Source of the DNA: Pachyseris speciosa
Lineage: Eukaryota > Cnidaria > Anthozoa > Scleractinia > Pachyseridae
DNA length: 64,000 nt
Direction: 5' to 3'
NCBI GenBank assembly: GCA_016490735.1
Contig: JAEMWC010000263.1
Span: 133,501-197,500, forward strand
Position 1 is the stretch's first letter; each line of letters opens with the position of its first letter. This document shows, piece by piece, positions 1 through 12,500 of this stretch. Under the pieces are notes generated by a model that was given only the letters and a program-made list of their open reading frames with translations, ran no database searches and was not told where the DNA came from. The translations under genes and the position numbers were made by a program.

Positions 1-1224
1 TGCTATATTTATGTGCACAAGAGGAATTTAAAGGTACATTGAGGAAATCACTTCAAGTTTACTGGTGGCTCTGAGCAAACTTTGTTAATTAAGGCTTTTG
101 TTGTTGGCAGTTGCCTGTAAAATTTTTCATGGATATGTTGTAGGTCAAAATGAAATTCAGGTCAAAATCAAATTCCTTTGTCTTTAAACCCTAATTATTC
201 ATGATTCATAAATAATTAGGGTTAGAAGACAAAGGAATTTCATTTTGACCTAGGTTAAAATCATTTTAACCTGAATTTTATTTTGACAAACAACAGATAT
301 ACTGGAGGTTTGCATGGTAACTCACCTTGTTCTTGCTTGAAGCATATGCTGTATTGTGACTACAAAAAGTAATTTAAGAAATTAACTTGGACACTTAAAC
401 TGTTTAGAGATTCCAGGTCATTAAAACCCTAAATAATCAGCATAATTATGGTAACTTATTTTTGCAGGTATCAATTTTCACTAGTTTTTGTGAAAAATGA
501 ACAAACCACAATTAAAATAAAGGTCCTACTTTAATATTACCGGTAGTTTTCACTTTTGCTTTAAAACCTCTAATTTCATAATTTGGATCTTTATAGGCTG
601 CACCTAGAATTTTGTTTATGGCTAGGTTCTTTTCAACTACTCCTGTGGTCTTGCAAATGGTGCAAATTGCCCCCCAAAATTGGTGAGAATGGCATAATGA
701 CACAATAGTACTGGATAAGATGTATGCTAAATCGGAATCAAGCCTAAGCTTACATCTACATTAATTTAATTAAAACTTAAGCATATAAACCTTAAGTCAG
801 GTAACTGCTCAAGTCTTACAATGTTTAGTGAAGAAGCTCACTAGGTTTCTTTGTGCCATACTAAATTACCTCAATCAACGCAGTTAAGATATTATAAATT
901 TAAGCGTTATTCTCAGGAGAGAGGGAAACCAGCTACGCAGATAGAAGCTACAACGTGTTAAATGAATGGAAAGTGAAAGCTGATGAAAGTTGATGCATCA
1001 CTCTTGTGGATCGAGTCACCTTTCCGTTCCGCTGACCTTTGCGGTCATCAAATGCATGAATGTACTCAGTTTATTTTCACACACAAAAAACATACAGAAG
1101 AAAACATATTTGGACAAATCTATTTTAACTCACCATGACTTAAAATCAGACGAAGAAAATCACCAGAAGTCAACCTGTCCACTTTCAAGGTTTCAAACAA
1201 CCGCCATTTTGAATCATGGGCGCA
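1..1224. other. gene-free left edge
   Basis: No coding exon is recognised here. The stretch is AT-rich and holds one hairpin-forming repeat (136-295). The last 70 or so bases before 1297 presumably include the COX7C promoter and 5' UTR, but no TATA box or other core element stands out. Confidence 0.5.
136..295. repeat. palindromic MITE-like hairpin
   Basis: The two halves are inverted copies: the left end reads TGTTGTAGGTCAAAATGAAA and the right end is its near-complement finishing in TTTGACAAACAACA, with an AT-rich centre near 205. A fragment of the same family (TAGGTTAAAATCATTTTGAC) lies near 13826. A short non-autonomous hairpin transposon is the simplest reading; no target duplication is clear. 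Confidence 0.6.
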
Positions 1225-1292
1225 ATTTTGTAGTCAGCGTTCGTCACAAAAAGCGCACTCTCAGTGTGCTTTGCGGATTCCTCGTTACTTTT

Positions 1293-1302
1293 CAAGATGG
1301 CG
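1293..1302 (+). promoter_or_regulatory. TISU/YY1-like start context of COX7C
   Basis: CAAGATGGCG overlaps the start codon (ATG at 1297-1299). It matches the first ten positions of the TISU element (SAASATGGCGGC), known to direct initiation from very short 5' UTRs and to bind YY1, and enriched in mitochondrial protein genes. MRPL14 in this window has the same ten bases. Function here is inferred. Confidence 0.45.
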
Positions 1303-3298
1303 CTTGCTGGTAGAACACTCAATATTCTTGGCCGGTCTGCTACCCGTGTTCGCTCTACTGGAGTGCTGCGTTTGCGTTCAGAGTTTGCAGAAGGACCAGG
1401 GAACGTAAGTTTTGAAAGTTTTTGTATATTCCTTGGTTCTGCTTTGTAAACGCCACCGATGAGTTCTGTCATAAATTATGGTCACTGTGATAATATGTTT
1501 CATCGTAAGCTTAAACTTATATTGTGATCAGGGCAAAGTAATCGGGGATCGAATTATGTTTTGTTAACGGCATTTCAAACCCGGCCATTCATGTTTTGTT
1601 TGACTTAAAGCGTTTACATTTTAATTTATTTTACACGGTTTGCGCTATGTTGTTGTTCAATTTTATCCTTGGTTCAATTTTTATTTTCTTTTGTTCTTGT
1701 GTATGGTAATGTATGATAATGACTACAAAACAAAGGTAAATAAAAACTGAACCAAGGATAAAATTGAACCACAACATTTACACTGGTGTCTGGTGTCTGT
1801 CGGATCAGTTTCATGCAGTTCTTCTTAGCTAAGTGCGCATTGTATTCATGTCGTACCAAAGTGCGGTTGTAACACCATTCATTGTTCCTATCAAAACCCC
1901 TTGGACCTGGCTTATTTCAACGATGCCTTGATATAGATGTTGTTCCACCGTAATTTAGGACAACTTTGAACAGAGTCATTCAGTACTTGGTGGGGGAGGG
2001 GGGTAAACATGTGAAAGCTGCAGAGGAAGGGCAGGAGGAGTTTGAATCTGCCTGATCTCTCCCCACAGAAGAATCGTAAACCGCCATGAGACTATGTGAT
2101 ATGTGCGGTATATAAATCTGTCAATGTTACCATTACAGTGGAACCCCATTAACATGGCCACCAATGTGCCATGAGAATTTGGCCGTATAACAGGGTAGCA
2201 ACAAATTTCATGGCTGGTCTCTTTCAAGTGAGATGAACATAACTAAATAAATTTTTACAAAAGGGAACAAACTGCTATGTTATTGTTTCTCAAGATTTGT
2301 CATTGCTTCTGTCCATTGAAAGGCACGTTTGATTTGAGTGGCTCTATTAACATGGTGAATTCATAGGGGAGTATACCTCTTGGGCTTTCACAATTTAGCT
2401 GTTGGCCGCATTAATGAGCGTGGCTGCATTAGCAGGGTTTTCTAATGGGAAAATTTATCCATGGGCATTTTGCCAGGACAAAAAAGTGGCTGTAATTATA
2501 AGAGGTGGCCACATCAATGAGGTTGCTGTATGGTTGGGCTCCACTATACCTACTCTCTGAATCCTTTTGTAGTTCCAACCACTTTCATGTTGGCCCTCAC
2601 CTTTTCGCACTTCAAATTTTGCCAATGAAAATTGTTATGCAAGAATGTCGCAAATTTGATCATTTTTCCTACTATTTCCCACCATCAGACACCGTTTGAA
2701 GGGCTGAGTGCAGAAAGGGTCTGTGCATTTTTGCGCCAAATTTCAAATTTCCCTTTTTTTTATCAAAACCTCAATGATTTATTGAATTACAGACAAATTC
2801 ATGTTAATCGCATAAATAATAGATAATTTGTTGAGCTTTTTATTAAAATTAGATGAAATTTGGTTAAATAAAACATGTAGACCCTTTCTGCACTCAGCCC
2901 TTCATTTTATCTCAATTCCTGCTCCCTTTATTTTAAAGTTCACAACCACTGATCACTAAGCATCTCTCATTAATTTCATTTGGTACAAGTGAACAAGTTT
3001 ACTTTCTCAAGGCAAAATTTTCACCTTTCAAGATCTTTAGGAAACACTGTCGTTTGACACTACTGGGACCAGAAAAGTGTTTTGTATCAATGAGGTGTGC
3101 AGGCATCACATCCAACTTTTCACCATGCAAATTGTGACTAGTGAACATCCTACCTACCTATTTTATTTGCAGAACATGCCTTTCCAGACCAAGAACAAGC
3201 CAAGACTTCTGGCCACCATGATCCTGTACCTAGGAACAATGTTCACATTGCCATTTATCGCTGTGAGATTCCAAATGGCCAAGCAGGGTGGAAAATAA
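1297..3298 (+). CDS. COX7C: cytochrome c oxidase subunit 7C, mitochondrial (2 exons)
   Basis: Small nuclear-encoded subunit of respiratory complex IV in the mitochondrial inner membrane. Coding exons are 1297-1404 and 3173-3298, giving 77 residues (the vertebrate protein is about 63). Exon 1 encodes an Arg-rich, acid-poor presequence (MALAGRTLNILGRSATRVRS) and ends in EGPGN at a GTAAGT donor; exon 2 follows a TTTTATTTGCAG acceptor and starts NMPFQTKNKPR, matching the family's EGPGKNLPF region across a phase-0 junction. One membrane helix follows (about residues 50-68, LLATMILYLGTMFTLPFIAV) and a short basic tail ends AKQGGK. The start ATG is in a CAAGATGGCG context. The 1.77-kb intron carries two MITEs. 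The C-terminal family match makes the identification firm. Confidence 0.93.
1647..1777. repeat. hairpin MITE-like repeat in COX7C intron
   Basis: About 45 bp at 1647-1693 (ATGTTGTTGTTCAATTTTAT onward) recur inverted at 1735-1777 (ending AATTGAACCACAACAT), leaving a 40-bp loop. Confidence 0.6.
2134..2548. repeat. MITE with imperfect terminal inverted repeats
   Basis: The left end TACAGTGGAACCCCATTAAC is the imperfect complement of the right end, which finishes GGGCTCCACTATA. Internal text repeats motifs about a wild-type 'TTAACATGG' box several times. It lies wholly in the COX7C intron. Confidence 0.5.
2698..2903. mobile_element. 206-bp MITE with perfect 25-bp terminal inverted repeats
   Basis: GAAGGGCTGAGTGCAGAAAG(GGTCT) at 2698-2722 is exactly complemented at 2879-2903. 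The interior is AT-rich with no coding. Located in the COX7C intron. The target duplication is not clear, so the superfamily is open. Confidence 0.7.
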
Positions 3299-3521
3299 AG
3301 TCAAGCTCGACCACAAGAAAAACATTTAGAATGTAGTGGTTGTCAAGATATAAATTGCTTTGTTTCAAGCATGTAATTTTCCAGTTGTTGTGAACATTAT
3401 TTTCTTAACAGAAACTTTGTTGTAACTCGGTAAAGCTGATGATCATTGGTTTGTCAATTATTATATACTGATTGAGTGTGTAAAATAGAGGTTTTGAAGC
3501 TGAAATTGTTGGATTAATCCA

Positions 3522-3527
3522 AATAAA
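3522..3527 (+). promoter_or_regulatory. candidate COX7C poly(A) signal
   Basis: AATAAA lies 224 nt after the COX7C stop codon, the first canonical hexamer well clear of the stop (another overlaps it at 3293). Confidence 0.45.
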
Positions 3528-3831
3528 CAGATTGTGAGCCTTGTAGCCTCTGTCAAGTTTCTGTCTCCTTTTTACATGATAGAGTTTTGTCATGCCATTG
3601 TCATACCTCTCCAGCATATTAAAGCGGTGGATTGAAAGTAGAAAAATTTATTATCATCCAAGCTCTCCCTAAAGTTTAAGTTAATGTTTGGTTATTTTTT
3701 TTGTGGTTGTTGTTTTATAAGAACATGAACAAAATGAACAGAAGGTTTAGTGCACAAGTCTTGCAGAGCCATTGATTGTTTTGTTCGGTTCACTACAGTC
3801 AATCTATGTCACGCATGAAAAAATTCAGGCT

Positions 3832-4050
3832 TGTACGGGATTCGAACCCACGAATGGCTTGTTAGATCAGTCGGTAGAGCACTGCACCGGTATCGCAGAG
3901 GTCGTGGGTTTGAATCCCGTACAAGCCTGAATGCTTTTTCAGGCTTTATTTTCACTACTGCTTAAGTAGTGTTCATAACTGCGATGATCAGTCACATATT
4001 TAATCATTCATCCGCAGTTCAAATATATGATTTTCATATATTCATTCTCA
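3832..4050 (+). repeat. tRNA-Thr-headed SINE copy 1
   Basis: A tRNA-like head at 3856-3927 has acceptor arms GGCTTGT/ACAAGCC, a D-arm A box, a GGT anticodon position and a B-box T-loop (GTTTGAATC). It is followed by a shared tail (CAGGCTTTATTTTCACTACT, then GCGATGATCA and ATATATGATTTTCAT). An antisense 24-bp piece of the same head (3833-3855) directly precedes it. Anticodon-stem and T-stem mismatches plus the common tail mark it as a SINE rather than a working tRNA gene. Confidence 0.75.
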
Positions 4051-4199
4051 AAATACTGTAACTTAGCCACTAATATGGACGACACAAACTTTTCCCGCAA
4101 ACACTGAACTAGAGAAACTTCAGTAGACAATTAACACCGATTTAGCTGCTGCTGACAAATGGAATGATGGTCATGGGCAACTCACAAACTTCGAAACGA

Positions 4200-4621
4200 T
4201 AGGCCCTATTTATATGGAGAAAAGTTGTCCCGGGTAAGAGGGTCACCCTCCCAGCCGAGTCAACTTTAGCGAGCGTTTATTTGAGAAAAAGTTGACCCCT
4301 TTACCCGAGTCAACAGCTGGCCGTCCAATGACAACAGCGCTCGCGTATGCTCTTCAGATTGTCTCGCCTTGACCGAGTTCAGTGCGAGTTGACCCGGCTG
4401 GGTTAGCCAAAATGTTAGCCCAGCTAGGAGGGTGACCCTACCATAGTAAAAGGGTGACCCGCCAAGCCAGGAGCCCAACAAGCCAACTGTTTGTTTCTCA
4501 TGTGAACGGTTCGCTAAGTATTGTAAGGGAATGTAAGAAAACTTGGCTCGCCCAGGGTAGCTTGGGTAGGTGAGTGACCCTTCCACCCTCAACAAGTTTT
4601 CTCCATATAAATGGGGCCTTA
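4200..4621. mobile_element. ~420-bp MITE, TIRs ATTTATATGGAGAAAA
   Basis: The left end AGGCCCTATTTATATGGAGA is mirrored by the right end TCTCCATATAAATGGGGCCT. The interior has repeated GGGTGACCC-type boxes and is locally GC-richer than its surroundings. It contains overlapping open frames on the minus strand that look spurious. Confidence 0.6.
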
Positions 4622-4759
4622 CTCTTCTGCAAGTTAAATATTTGACAAGCAGATCGACCATGTGGTGAGAAAGCTAACAGGCAACAGGCACATCTGAGAA
4701 ACATTCTACCTCTTGAGATAAAAAAAAAATCTTCAGTTCAATCGTTTGTTGTCCCCTAG

Positions 4760-5771
4760 TTTGACTACAGCCTGTCTGGCATTTCTACATATGCAGGTGA
4801 TTGTGTAGACAATTTGCAGTTGTATGTAAACCAAGACTTAGAAAATGTCCACAATTGGTTGAGAGCAAACAAACTTACGCTAAATATGACTAAAACCGAG
4901 TTTATGCTCATCGGTTCAAGGCAGAGATTAAGTACTCTCACAGATTCTCCGACACTCACAATTAATAATAATCAAGTTAGCCAGGTCACCACCGCAAAAT
5001 CTCTTGGAGTGACCATCGATAACAAACTCGACTGGAGCGGTCACATCGATAAACTAACGAAGAAGATCGCTTCTGGAATTGGGGCAATAAAACGAATAAG
5101 ACACCTTGTCCCTCAAGCGACTTTGCATCTAATATATCAAGCTCTGATTCAGCCACATTTTGACTATTGCAGTATTGTTTGGGGAAACTGTGGGATAACT
5201 CTGCAGAACAAGGTACAAAAACTACAAAACAGAGCAGCCCGTGTTTTGACTTATTCAAATTATGATGCTGATGCCTGTCACTTGTTTGAGCACCTGGGAT
5301 GGAAAAACCTAGCTTCCCAACAACAAATACAAAGAGCCATAATGGTCTATAAGTCTCTGCACGGTTTAGCTCCAGACTATTTATGTTCAAAATTTGAAAG
5401 GCGAGAAAACACCTATAACCTAAGAGACTCTGAGAATAAACTTAATGTTCCATTGCCGCGCACAAACTACTATAAAAATAGCTTCAGCTATAGTGGTGCC
5501 ACTCTTTGGAACAGTCTTCCATGTGACGTAAGACAAGCAGAGTCTCTTAGGATATTTAAACGTTTAATTAAAGAAGTACGTTGAGGCACGGCATTCGTGG
5601 AAAGCAGCTTTTAGTTAGGTCCATGTTTTAAAAGTATAGTGTTTTATAAATAGTATAATTAAGTATAGTGTTTTATAAATAGTATTTGAGTATTTTATCC
5701 ATTTAATGCATTACTTGTAGCTGATGAATTGTCCGTGGGTAAATAAAGACTATCTATCTATCTATCTATCT
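4760..5771 (+). mobile_element. 5'-truncated LINE: C-terminal part of reverse transcriptase ORF
   Basis: An open frame from 4814 to 5584 carries the end of a non-LTR retrotransposon polyprotein: the post-palm region with NMTKTEFMLIG and KSLGVTIDNKLDWSGHI, the thumb-like YCSIVWGN segment, then NRAARVLTYS and SGATLWNSLP near the C-terminus. The catalytic palm (FADD box) is missing because the copy is truncated. The 3' UTR ends in AATAAAGA followed by a (CTAT)n tail at 5750-5771, typical of the short tandem 3' tails of CR1/L2/jockey-like LINEs. No host function is implied. Confidence 0.85.
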
Positions 5772-6140
5772 GTAGTAAAACCTCACCCCAAAACTGGAAA
5801 AAGTTAACGAGAGAGCCCTTTGCTTTGTATTCAAAGACAGAAGTGTAGTTTTATTCAGACCTACTTAGCAAATTTGGTACCTTCTCACTATACGAGAAAG
5901 AATTGTCTGCTATGTCTTTAGGGTTCTTAGTGAACCACGGAAACAACATCCCCGTTAACCTAAAAGGAATTACTGAAGCGAAGGGCTACTACCTATGATT
6001 TGCGCAGAAATGATATTCTTACCATACGTAAGGTCAACTCTACCGGGCAAGGCTTAAGATCCTGGTGGTACCTATTGTAGCTCCGATATTATGGAATGAA
6101 TTGTGATGCACTGAGACGCGAAACTTTAAAAAACGTTTGC
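5772..6140 (+). mobile_element. degenerate LINE 3' fragment
   Basis: Broken frames read like the same C-terminal LINE region: LEKVNERALCFVFKDRS near 5802, then SLYERRIVCYVFRVL and TTYDLRRND further on, with frameshifts. It sits immediately after the (CTAT)n tail of the preceding LINE, so one copy probably inserted next to the other. Confidence 0.55.
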
Positions 6141-9100
6141 AATAGATTGGCATAACAAAGTTGTCATCACATATCATCCTCTACGTTTTGATGTTACCTG
6201 TACCTGGGAACACTGCCAGTGGACGTATCCCCCTCACCCACTGGGAACACTGCCAGTGGTCGGAATTACGTTTTTTAATGAACGAGACCAGTGACACCTA
6301 GTTTGGTCGATAAACACTTTTCAGGTGTTTCGACCGTGTAATTAATGGTTGATTTTCGTTGATCGCGATTTATTTTTATTAACTTTAATCGCTGTAGTGA
6401 CGGTAACGCATTGCCGCTCGTTTTCAAAAAGGTCGGGTTTTTTTAAATGCAAAAGACATTTCGTAACATAACTTGAAGAGTGTAAACTTCTTAATGTCAA
6501 ATTCCGGTTTTTGCTCATTCTCGCAATTGTTTTTTCAAGCTTTTCAAGGAAATGTGAACGGTTCCATTTATGCACATTACGAGGTTTGTGATTTGTGCGT
6601 GCTTCCCATCTAGGAGGCCCAATTTCAGTCAAAATGTTATTAGCACCTGTGATACTTCCTTCATTTAATATTTCCTTGTAAAGCTTGAAGACTGGCCTTC
6701 AAAACTTGATTTGCAATTTACTTGGAAACGCTCTTACAGAATTTTTTGCTTAATTTGACCTACAAGCTGGGGAACTTGAGTAGTTTACACTATTTAAGTT
6801 AGGTTATGAAATTTCTTACTGGATTTTGAGATAATTGACCTTCAAAATGAGCGCCCAAGCGTCATCGTCGCTATGGTAAAAGCCGTGACTTGGAAACCAA
6901 TGAGAAAAGAACCTTTGATCATACGTCAAGAAGATGCTGTAGTGTCATTGAAATCGAAGCTTGTCTTTTTACAGGAAGTCTTGATTTCAACAAGTACACC
7001 CAAAAGCTAAAAATCTGATGCGAGCCTCCTTAAGCAAGAATCGGACTTGTCTGAATTTGCTGGGGCTCAGTGGATTCTAGAAGTGGGTGAACATTCTTTT
7101 GGAATGAGCTCATCTCTCTTGACTTCTTTTGCTAACCTGAAAACAAAATACAAATTCAATTTCTTCTTCGGGAATTAACATTATAATTATAATTCAAAAA
7201 ATTAAGAGGAGGGGCTTCGATAGTCCATAACATTTCAAGTGATCTCAATGACTTTTATCGCTAAATGCGTATGGTCTTGATATAGCGGCATGGAGACGAG
7301 TATTTATGCCATAACCAGATTGCTATATACATTAGCTGTGTTTACCATGCAAAAATATAAACGCAGGACAATATCGGAAAACCTTACCTTCAGAAACAAA
7401 AAATATAGGACCATTCGTCTCTGCAGGCTCCATGACTCCATTCGTCATATATAAATACATACATAAAACAAGGGAGAAGGAAATATACGAGTTAAAAATG
7501 ACAACTATGATCTGGTCATCAGAAACATTAATGACAATCTTGAGATAAATTCCTCAGTCTCAGTGAGGAATCGTAAAGGTTTAAAAAAAAAACATTTCCG
7601 AACGAAAAGATTCAACGAAACTGAATTCATTTTAGCAAAAGCAAAGTTGAGCTAGGTCGCGCGTTCGAGCTGAACTGACGGATCAAACCATGTTATTCGT
7701 TTTCTTGTTGCTAGCATTAGCCCACAAACGAAAAACGTCTAGCGTAGACTTAATGATATGGCAAAGTACTCAATAGTTCAAGGAGAACCTAACCTGCTGG
7801 GCTCCTGATTCCTGATGCACAGCACGAAGACACCAAGCCAGAAAAACGTGAAACAGTGATTAAATCTAATGGCTATGCCTTATGACTCATCTCTTTTTTA
7901 ATAAAAATTCATGATGTGATCTGCAATGAAAAATATTTTGATCAACTAGCACTACACGAATTTTCGGTTTTTCGTCTCACCTTGCATTCCGCATCAAAGG
8001 CGTGCAAACTTCTTTGACATGTTTTGTGATGGTTGTAGTTTTTTTCTCACCTTTGAGCTTTCTTTCACTTGCGTCAAAGGTTTTATGCCTTTGATACGCA
8101 TCAAAAGGTACCTATCAACAAACCAAACTGTAACATTTTACAGTATTTTTATGGTGATTTTGACATCAATCGATAGCACATTACCTTTGACTAGGCCGGC
8201 TTTACCACTCTTGACCTTTGACTTGTTCAGAAAGGTGAGATACAGTCATTTTTCGTTCAGTACCGATGGGAACGATACTGACGATAATTAGTGCGTTGGC
8301 ACAGTTTACTTGTCAGAATAAATCTTTGTCATTCCAGGCCCTTTGTCATATTTTTTGTAATTTGGCGTTCAATGAAATGTTTTACCTTACGACAAAGGCA
8401 CCGCATTACTTTAATGTAACTTCATCATACACATCACAATATATCATCACAGTACGTACACTGGGGTAACGAAATTTTACTGAAGGATTCGTACTCCGCT
8501 GGGAGTAACTAATTCGGCCCGTTCTTCAGGATCACATTTTTAGTTACACATGTAGAACAAGGGGCTAATCACTGGCGTTATAACCTGAGGGATTAAGTTA
8601 AAAGAGAGAAGTGAAAAGCTTGGATACCAACAACTTCATTCGGCCTGCAATTTCAAATGAATAATTTCAAGGAATTTTTTCGGCTCTACCTCGGTGTAGA
8701 AACCTGTGAGACTCACGAATGACGTACATCAAAGAAAACAAAGCATTCTAAAGACCTCTCTAAACAATAGCGTAAAGCAAAACATTAACAATACCTCCAA
8801 AACAAAGAAAACCTCGCCAGGTTTTTACACCGAGGTAAACCCTTTTTTTTTTCTGGTTAAGGTTGAGGTTTGCTTTTAATCTGGCTTCATCCACCATGAA
8901 GTTCTTTCTCAGTTCTGTTGCTCTCTTCCCTTCCCTTGCAGTGACGGTCGGATAAACCTCAAAAGCAACTTTATTTCATGTAGCTAGACGTTCGAGTTGT
9001 TTATCTGACTTATTTCATCATAATTAAGAAATGTTTTTCATTTAAAGCGCACATCCACGAAGGCAATAGCTGGCTAATTAGTACAGGTTCTCATGCAACT

Positions 9101-9550
9101 CTCACAGGGTGCAGAGGAGTTCGGTTCGATCGTACACGACAAAGTCCGAACAAAGTCTCACCTTGTTAATTCCAAAATATGTTTACTTTGTACGATAAAG
9201 ATTGTCGAAATGAAATCCTTCTGATTTGTGAACGTTTTTTGCTTCCATATCTTTCTCCTCTTGCGTCCTTCAAGAAATGGGATTAAGAGACAAGAGATCG
9301 CTTAAGTGAGGTTAGAACCCGAATAGAAAATTTCAAACCATCAAATCTCAAAGTGGTTGTAGTAGCCTGGGTAGGGAGTAAGGGAGTAAGGGAGGGGTAC
9401 CCCTGGTTCCTCCGGCCCAGGTATGGTGTGAGAAAGGTGTCCCCCCCCCCCGGGAGAACCCAGCGGACTTGTCCCCCTCACCCCCTTGTACAAGTACATT
9501 GCCTAGGATCCAACTCACTGAGAGATAACTAGACATTGAAAAGATCAGAA
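6141..9550. other. gene-free repeat-rich stretch
   Basis: No exon with convincing splice signals or family similarity was seen on either strand. A 23-bp tandem motif GGGAACACTGCCAGTGG occurs twice near 6208 and 6242, a hairpin repeat lies at 8686-8839, and a G-rich/C-rich patch at 9360-9485. The frames at 8019-8469 have no recognisable domain. Confidence 0.45.
8686..8839. repeat. hairpin MITE-like repeat
   Basis: CTACCTCGGTGTAGAAACCT at the left end is complemented by AGGTTTTTACACCGAGGTA at the right end, with about 110 bp between. Confidence 0.5.
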
Positions 9551-9568
9551 CTAAACTTCATGTGAATC

Positions 9569-9574
9569 TTTATT
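9569..9574 (-). promoter_or_regulatory. candidate MRPL14 poly(A) signal
   Basis: AATAAA on the minus strand, only 17 nt beyond the MRPL14 stop, implying a very short 3' UTR. Confidence 0.6.
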
Positions 9575-9591
9575 CAAAATGTACATCAGCA

Positions 9592-12500
9592 TCAGATAAA
9601 CCTGGAAGCAAGAGCTAATACTTTCGAGTACTTGTCCTGTCTCCTTCGGAGTATTGTAGGAACAGGACCCTTTATTCGCGTTCCGAGGGGAGCGAGATTG
9701 TCATCAACAAGCACAATGCAGTTGTTGTCATATCTTGGAACTGTGTGGTGTTTCGTTTTTCTTGTTCCAATGACAATTGCTTTGTTTGTCTTTCCAGCAA
9801 CAGCAACGCGGATCACATCACCTGGATCGGCAGTCTTTCTTTTTCTGTAAAATCCTATTAAGTACGGCGGACGATTTTTCTTAGCTCTTTGTCCAAGAGC
9901 ACTGTTGTCAATAACCTTGAAAGTTGTTAGCAGAGTGATATTTCTTTTCTGGACAAAACCAGGCAAAAATTTACAAAGAGCGGAGTACTGAGGCTGTAGC
10001 TTAAGTCCTAGAAAATGGAAAAGTAAAACTCTGTCATTGGCTTTAAGAAATAATTGCAAACACTTATGGACATATTTTCACCAAAAAGCTTCAGCCTTCA
10101 ACTGTTGAAATTTAAAAAGTTAACAAGTCAAATGTTTTAAATCCTTGTAAGTTGTATTTTAAACAAATGGGAGATGACGGGGTGGGTAAAATTAGCTACC
10201 AGTAAGTACATGTCATCCCTGGAGTCTTAGAGCAGATTGTAGGGGAAAGTAAAAACTTGAAATGGTTGAAAAGATAATTTGCTTATTTTTTAAGTCACTT
10301 GTTTTAACTTTTTCCTTGCTACTTCAACCAAGCCCGACCGACAAAAATACTCTTTCTCACACACCTCTGGGAGCCATTGTCAAGCTGACCGCCGCAAAAA
10401 AGCAAACGGTATAGGCGATGTAACTTCGTAAAACTATCGTTCTCTGAAATTTCTGTCAGCAATGGCGGACAGCAAAAAAGCAACTGACAAACAACACTGA
10501 ACACGTGACTCAAATGACTTCTCGGGCCCAGACCCCAGTGGTGTGTGAGAAACCATTTTCCACTTATTTCGTTCCTCAGCCAGTGGAAAATACAACTTTT
10601 CACGTGTTGGTGCAAAAGTGTGGAATGGGATACCTGAAAGAATAAAAAGTTGCCAAAAAATAGTTTTAAGAAAGAAATGAAAAGAGTGCTATTTGACATT
10701 TTGAAAACTGAAGATAAATTTACATTGAAATCAATAAAATAATATTTGATCTAAAGAATAATTAGAGAAGACACAAGTGCAAGTACTTTTATTATCTTAA
10801 TATCTCAAGCTCTCTCTCTCTCTCTTTTTTTTTCTTTCTTTCTTGTTTTTTTGTTTGTTTGTTTGTTCAATCTCGCACAAATACACTTATCATTTTTTTC
10901 TCTTTTTTAATCCTGTACTGTAAAAATAATTGCCTCTGTTTCAATTGACTGGCCTGTCACGATCAGCTAAGCTACCTGTAGGTCAGTCTAAATTGTAATA
11001 TTTCTATACATTTTGTTTTAATAAACCTTAGTTTATGAACCTTTATGAACCCGGAAGGTTGACTTAGAATGAAAGACATCGCCTCTTTCAATAAGGCTTT
11101 GAAATCCACCTGGATAAAAAAATATCTAAACGAGGAAAATAATAGTGCATGGAAGATCTTTTTTCACATAGAACTTGAAAAATGTGGGGGGAAAGCTTTT
11201 GTCACTGGGAACTTGGACAAGAAAGACACCGCTCTTTTGACCATGGAAATAGACCCTTTTGTCAAAGAAATGCTTATAGCTTGGTCGGAAATAAATTTTG
11301 AGGCCAATGTAGTATCTAGTGAAAACTATCTTTCACACCCCCTATGGTTCAATTCTCTTGTGAGAATAGATCGTCACCCAGTTTTTTTTAGAGAATGGTT
11401 TAAGAAGGGCATCACAAGAGTTCACCACCTAATGGAAGGTTCTTTGAATCCCAAATTTCTGTCCCTCTCTGCTTTCCAGGACAAGTAAAACTTGAAACCG
11501 TGTCCTTTATCCTTTTTTGGATTACCGGTAATCTCCGCACTCAAAGGTCTACGGAAAGCATTTCCACAGCCAAGTGTAAGGACCGATACCCTCAGAGCGG
11601 ATAATTTTCTGACTAAGTTTTTAGAAACGAGAAAACCATGTAGACTGGCATACAAAAGGCTTGTCTCAAAAAAATGTGAAACGCCTAAATTAAGTCAAAA
11701 GGAATGGCTTGAAGATGTTGGTGTTGGCAGTACGACAATGATTGAGATCAACTGGAGGGCGGCTTTTCAGCTACCCTTCGAATGTACGAAAAGCACAAAT
11801 CTCAGACTTTTTCATTTTAAGCTTCTACATCGACGACTATCAACAAATGACTTCCTAAAGAAGGTTGGGCTTGTAGACGATGATAAATGCACCTTCTGCA
11901 AAACCGAAACAGAAAAACTGATTCACCTTTTCTGGAGATGCCCCAAAACCTGTAGCTTCTGGAACTCCTTCAAATCCTGGCTACAATCTCTGAAAATCTA
12001 TCAGGACGACCAGATATTGTCGCTCGTTACAGCTTTGGGTCTGAGGCCAGACAGCTCCAAATACAAACTCGAAATCAATTTCTGCTGTTTATGCGCCAAG
12101 CATTATATATGGATATGCAAGCTAAATCAGTCACTCCCTAGCCTTGGCAGTTTTCTAGCGTACTTGAAGGATTTCCATAAAGTTGAGACCTACAGGAAAA
12201 CAGCTTCACAAAAAAAGTGGGACCTCCTTTTGCCAGGTCTATAGTCCCCTAGCCCCTCTCACGTTAAATCCTTTTACGAAGAATAACTGTAGACGACCTT
12301 ACCATTATTATTATTTTTTTTCATCTTCTTGTATGGGTGATGCTGTTTTTTTTGTTTTTGTTTTTCCTTTTACTATGTAATCCGCGTACTGTAAGTTTTT
12401 TTTTATTTAGTGTAAGTACTGTAAATTGGCAGTATTTTTAGCGTAAGTACTGTAAATCGATGTTTAAGCATTGAATTAAAAAAAATAAAAAAATAAAAAA

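Noticed and set aside
3856..3927. Possible functional tRNA-Thr gene
   Set aside because: Anticodon-stem and T-stem mismatches, C at position 33, and a tail shared with the copies at 52509 and 52747 indicate a SINE.
10008..10059. Extension of MRPL14 exon 2 upstream through the open frame, or acceptor at 10008
   Set aside because: The frame opens with TTG not ATG, and the 10008 acceptor is out of phase with exon 1 at 14634; 9949 fits both phase and family length.
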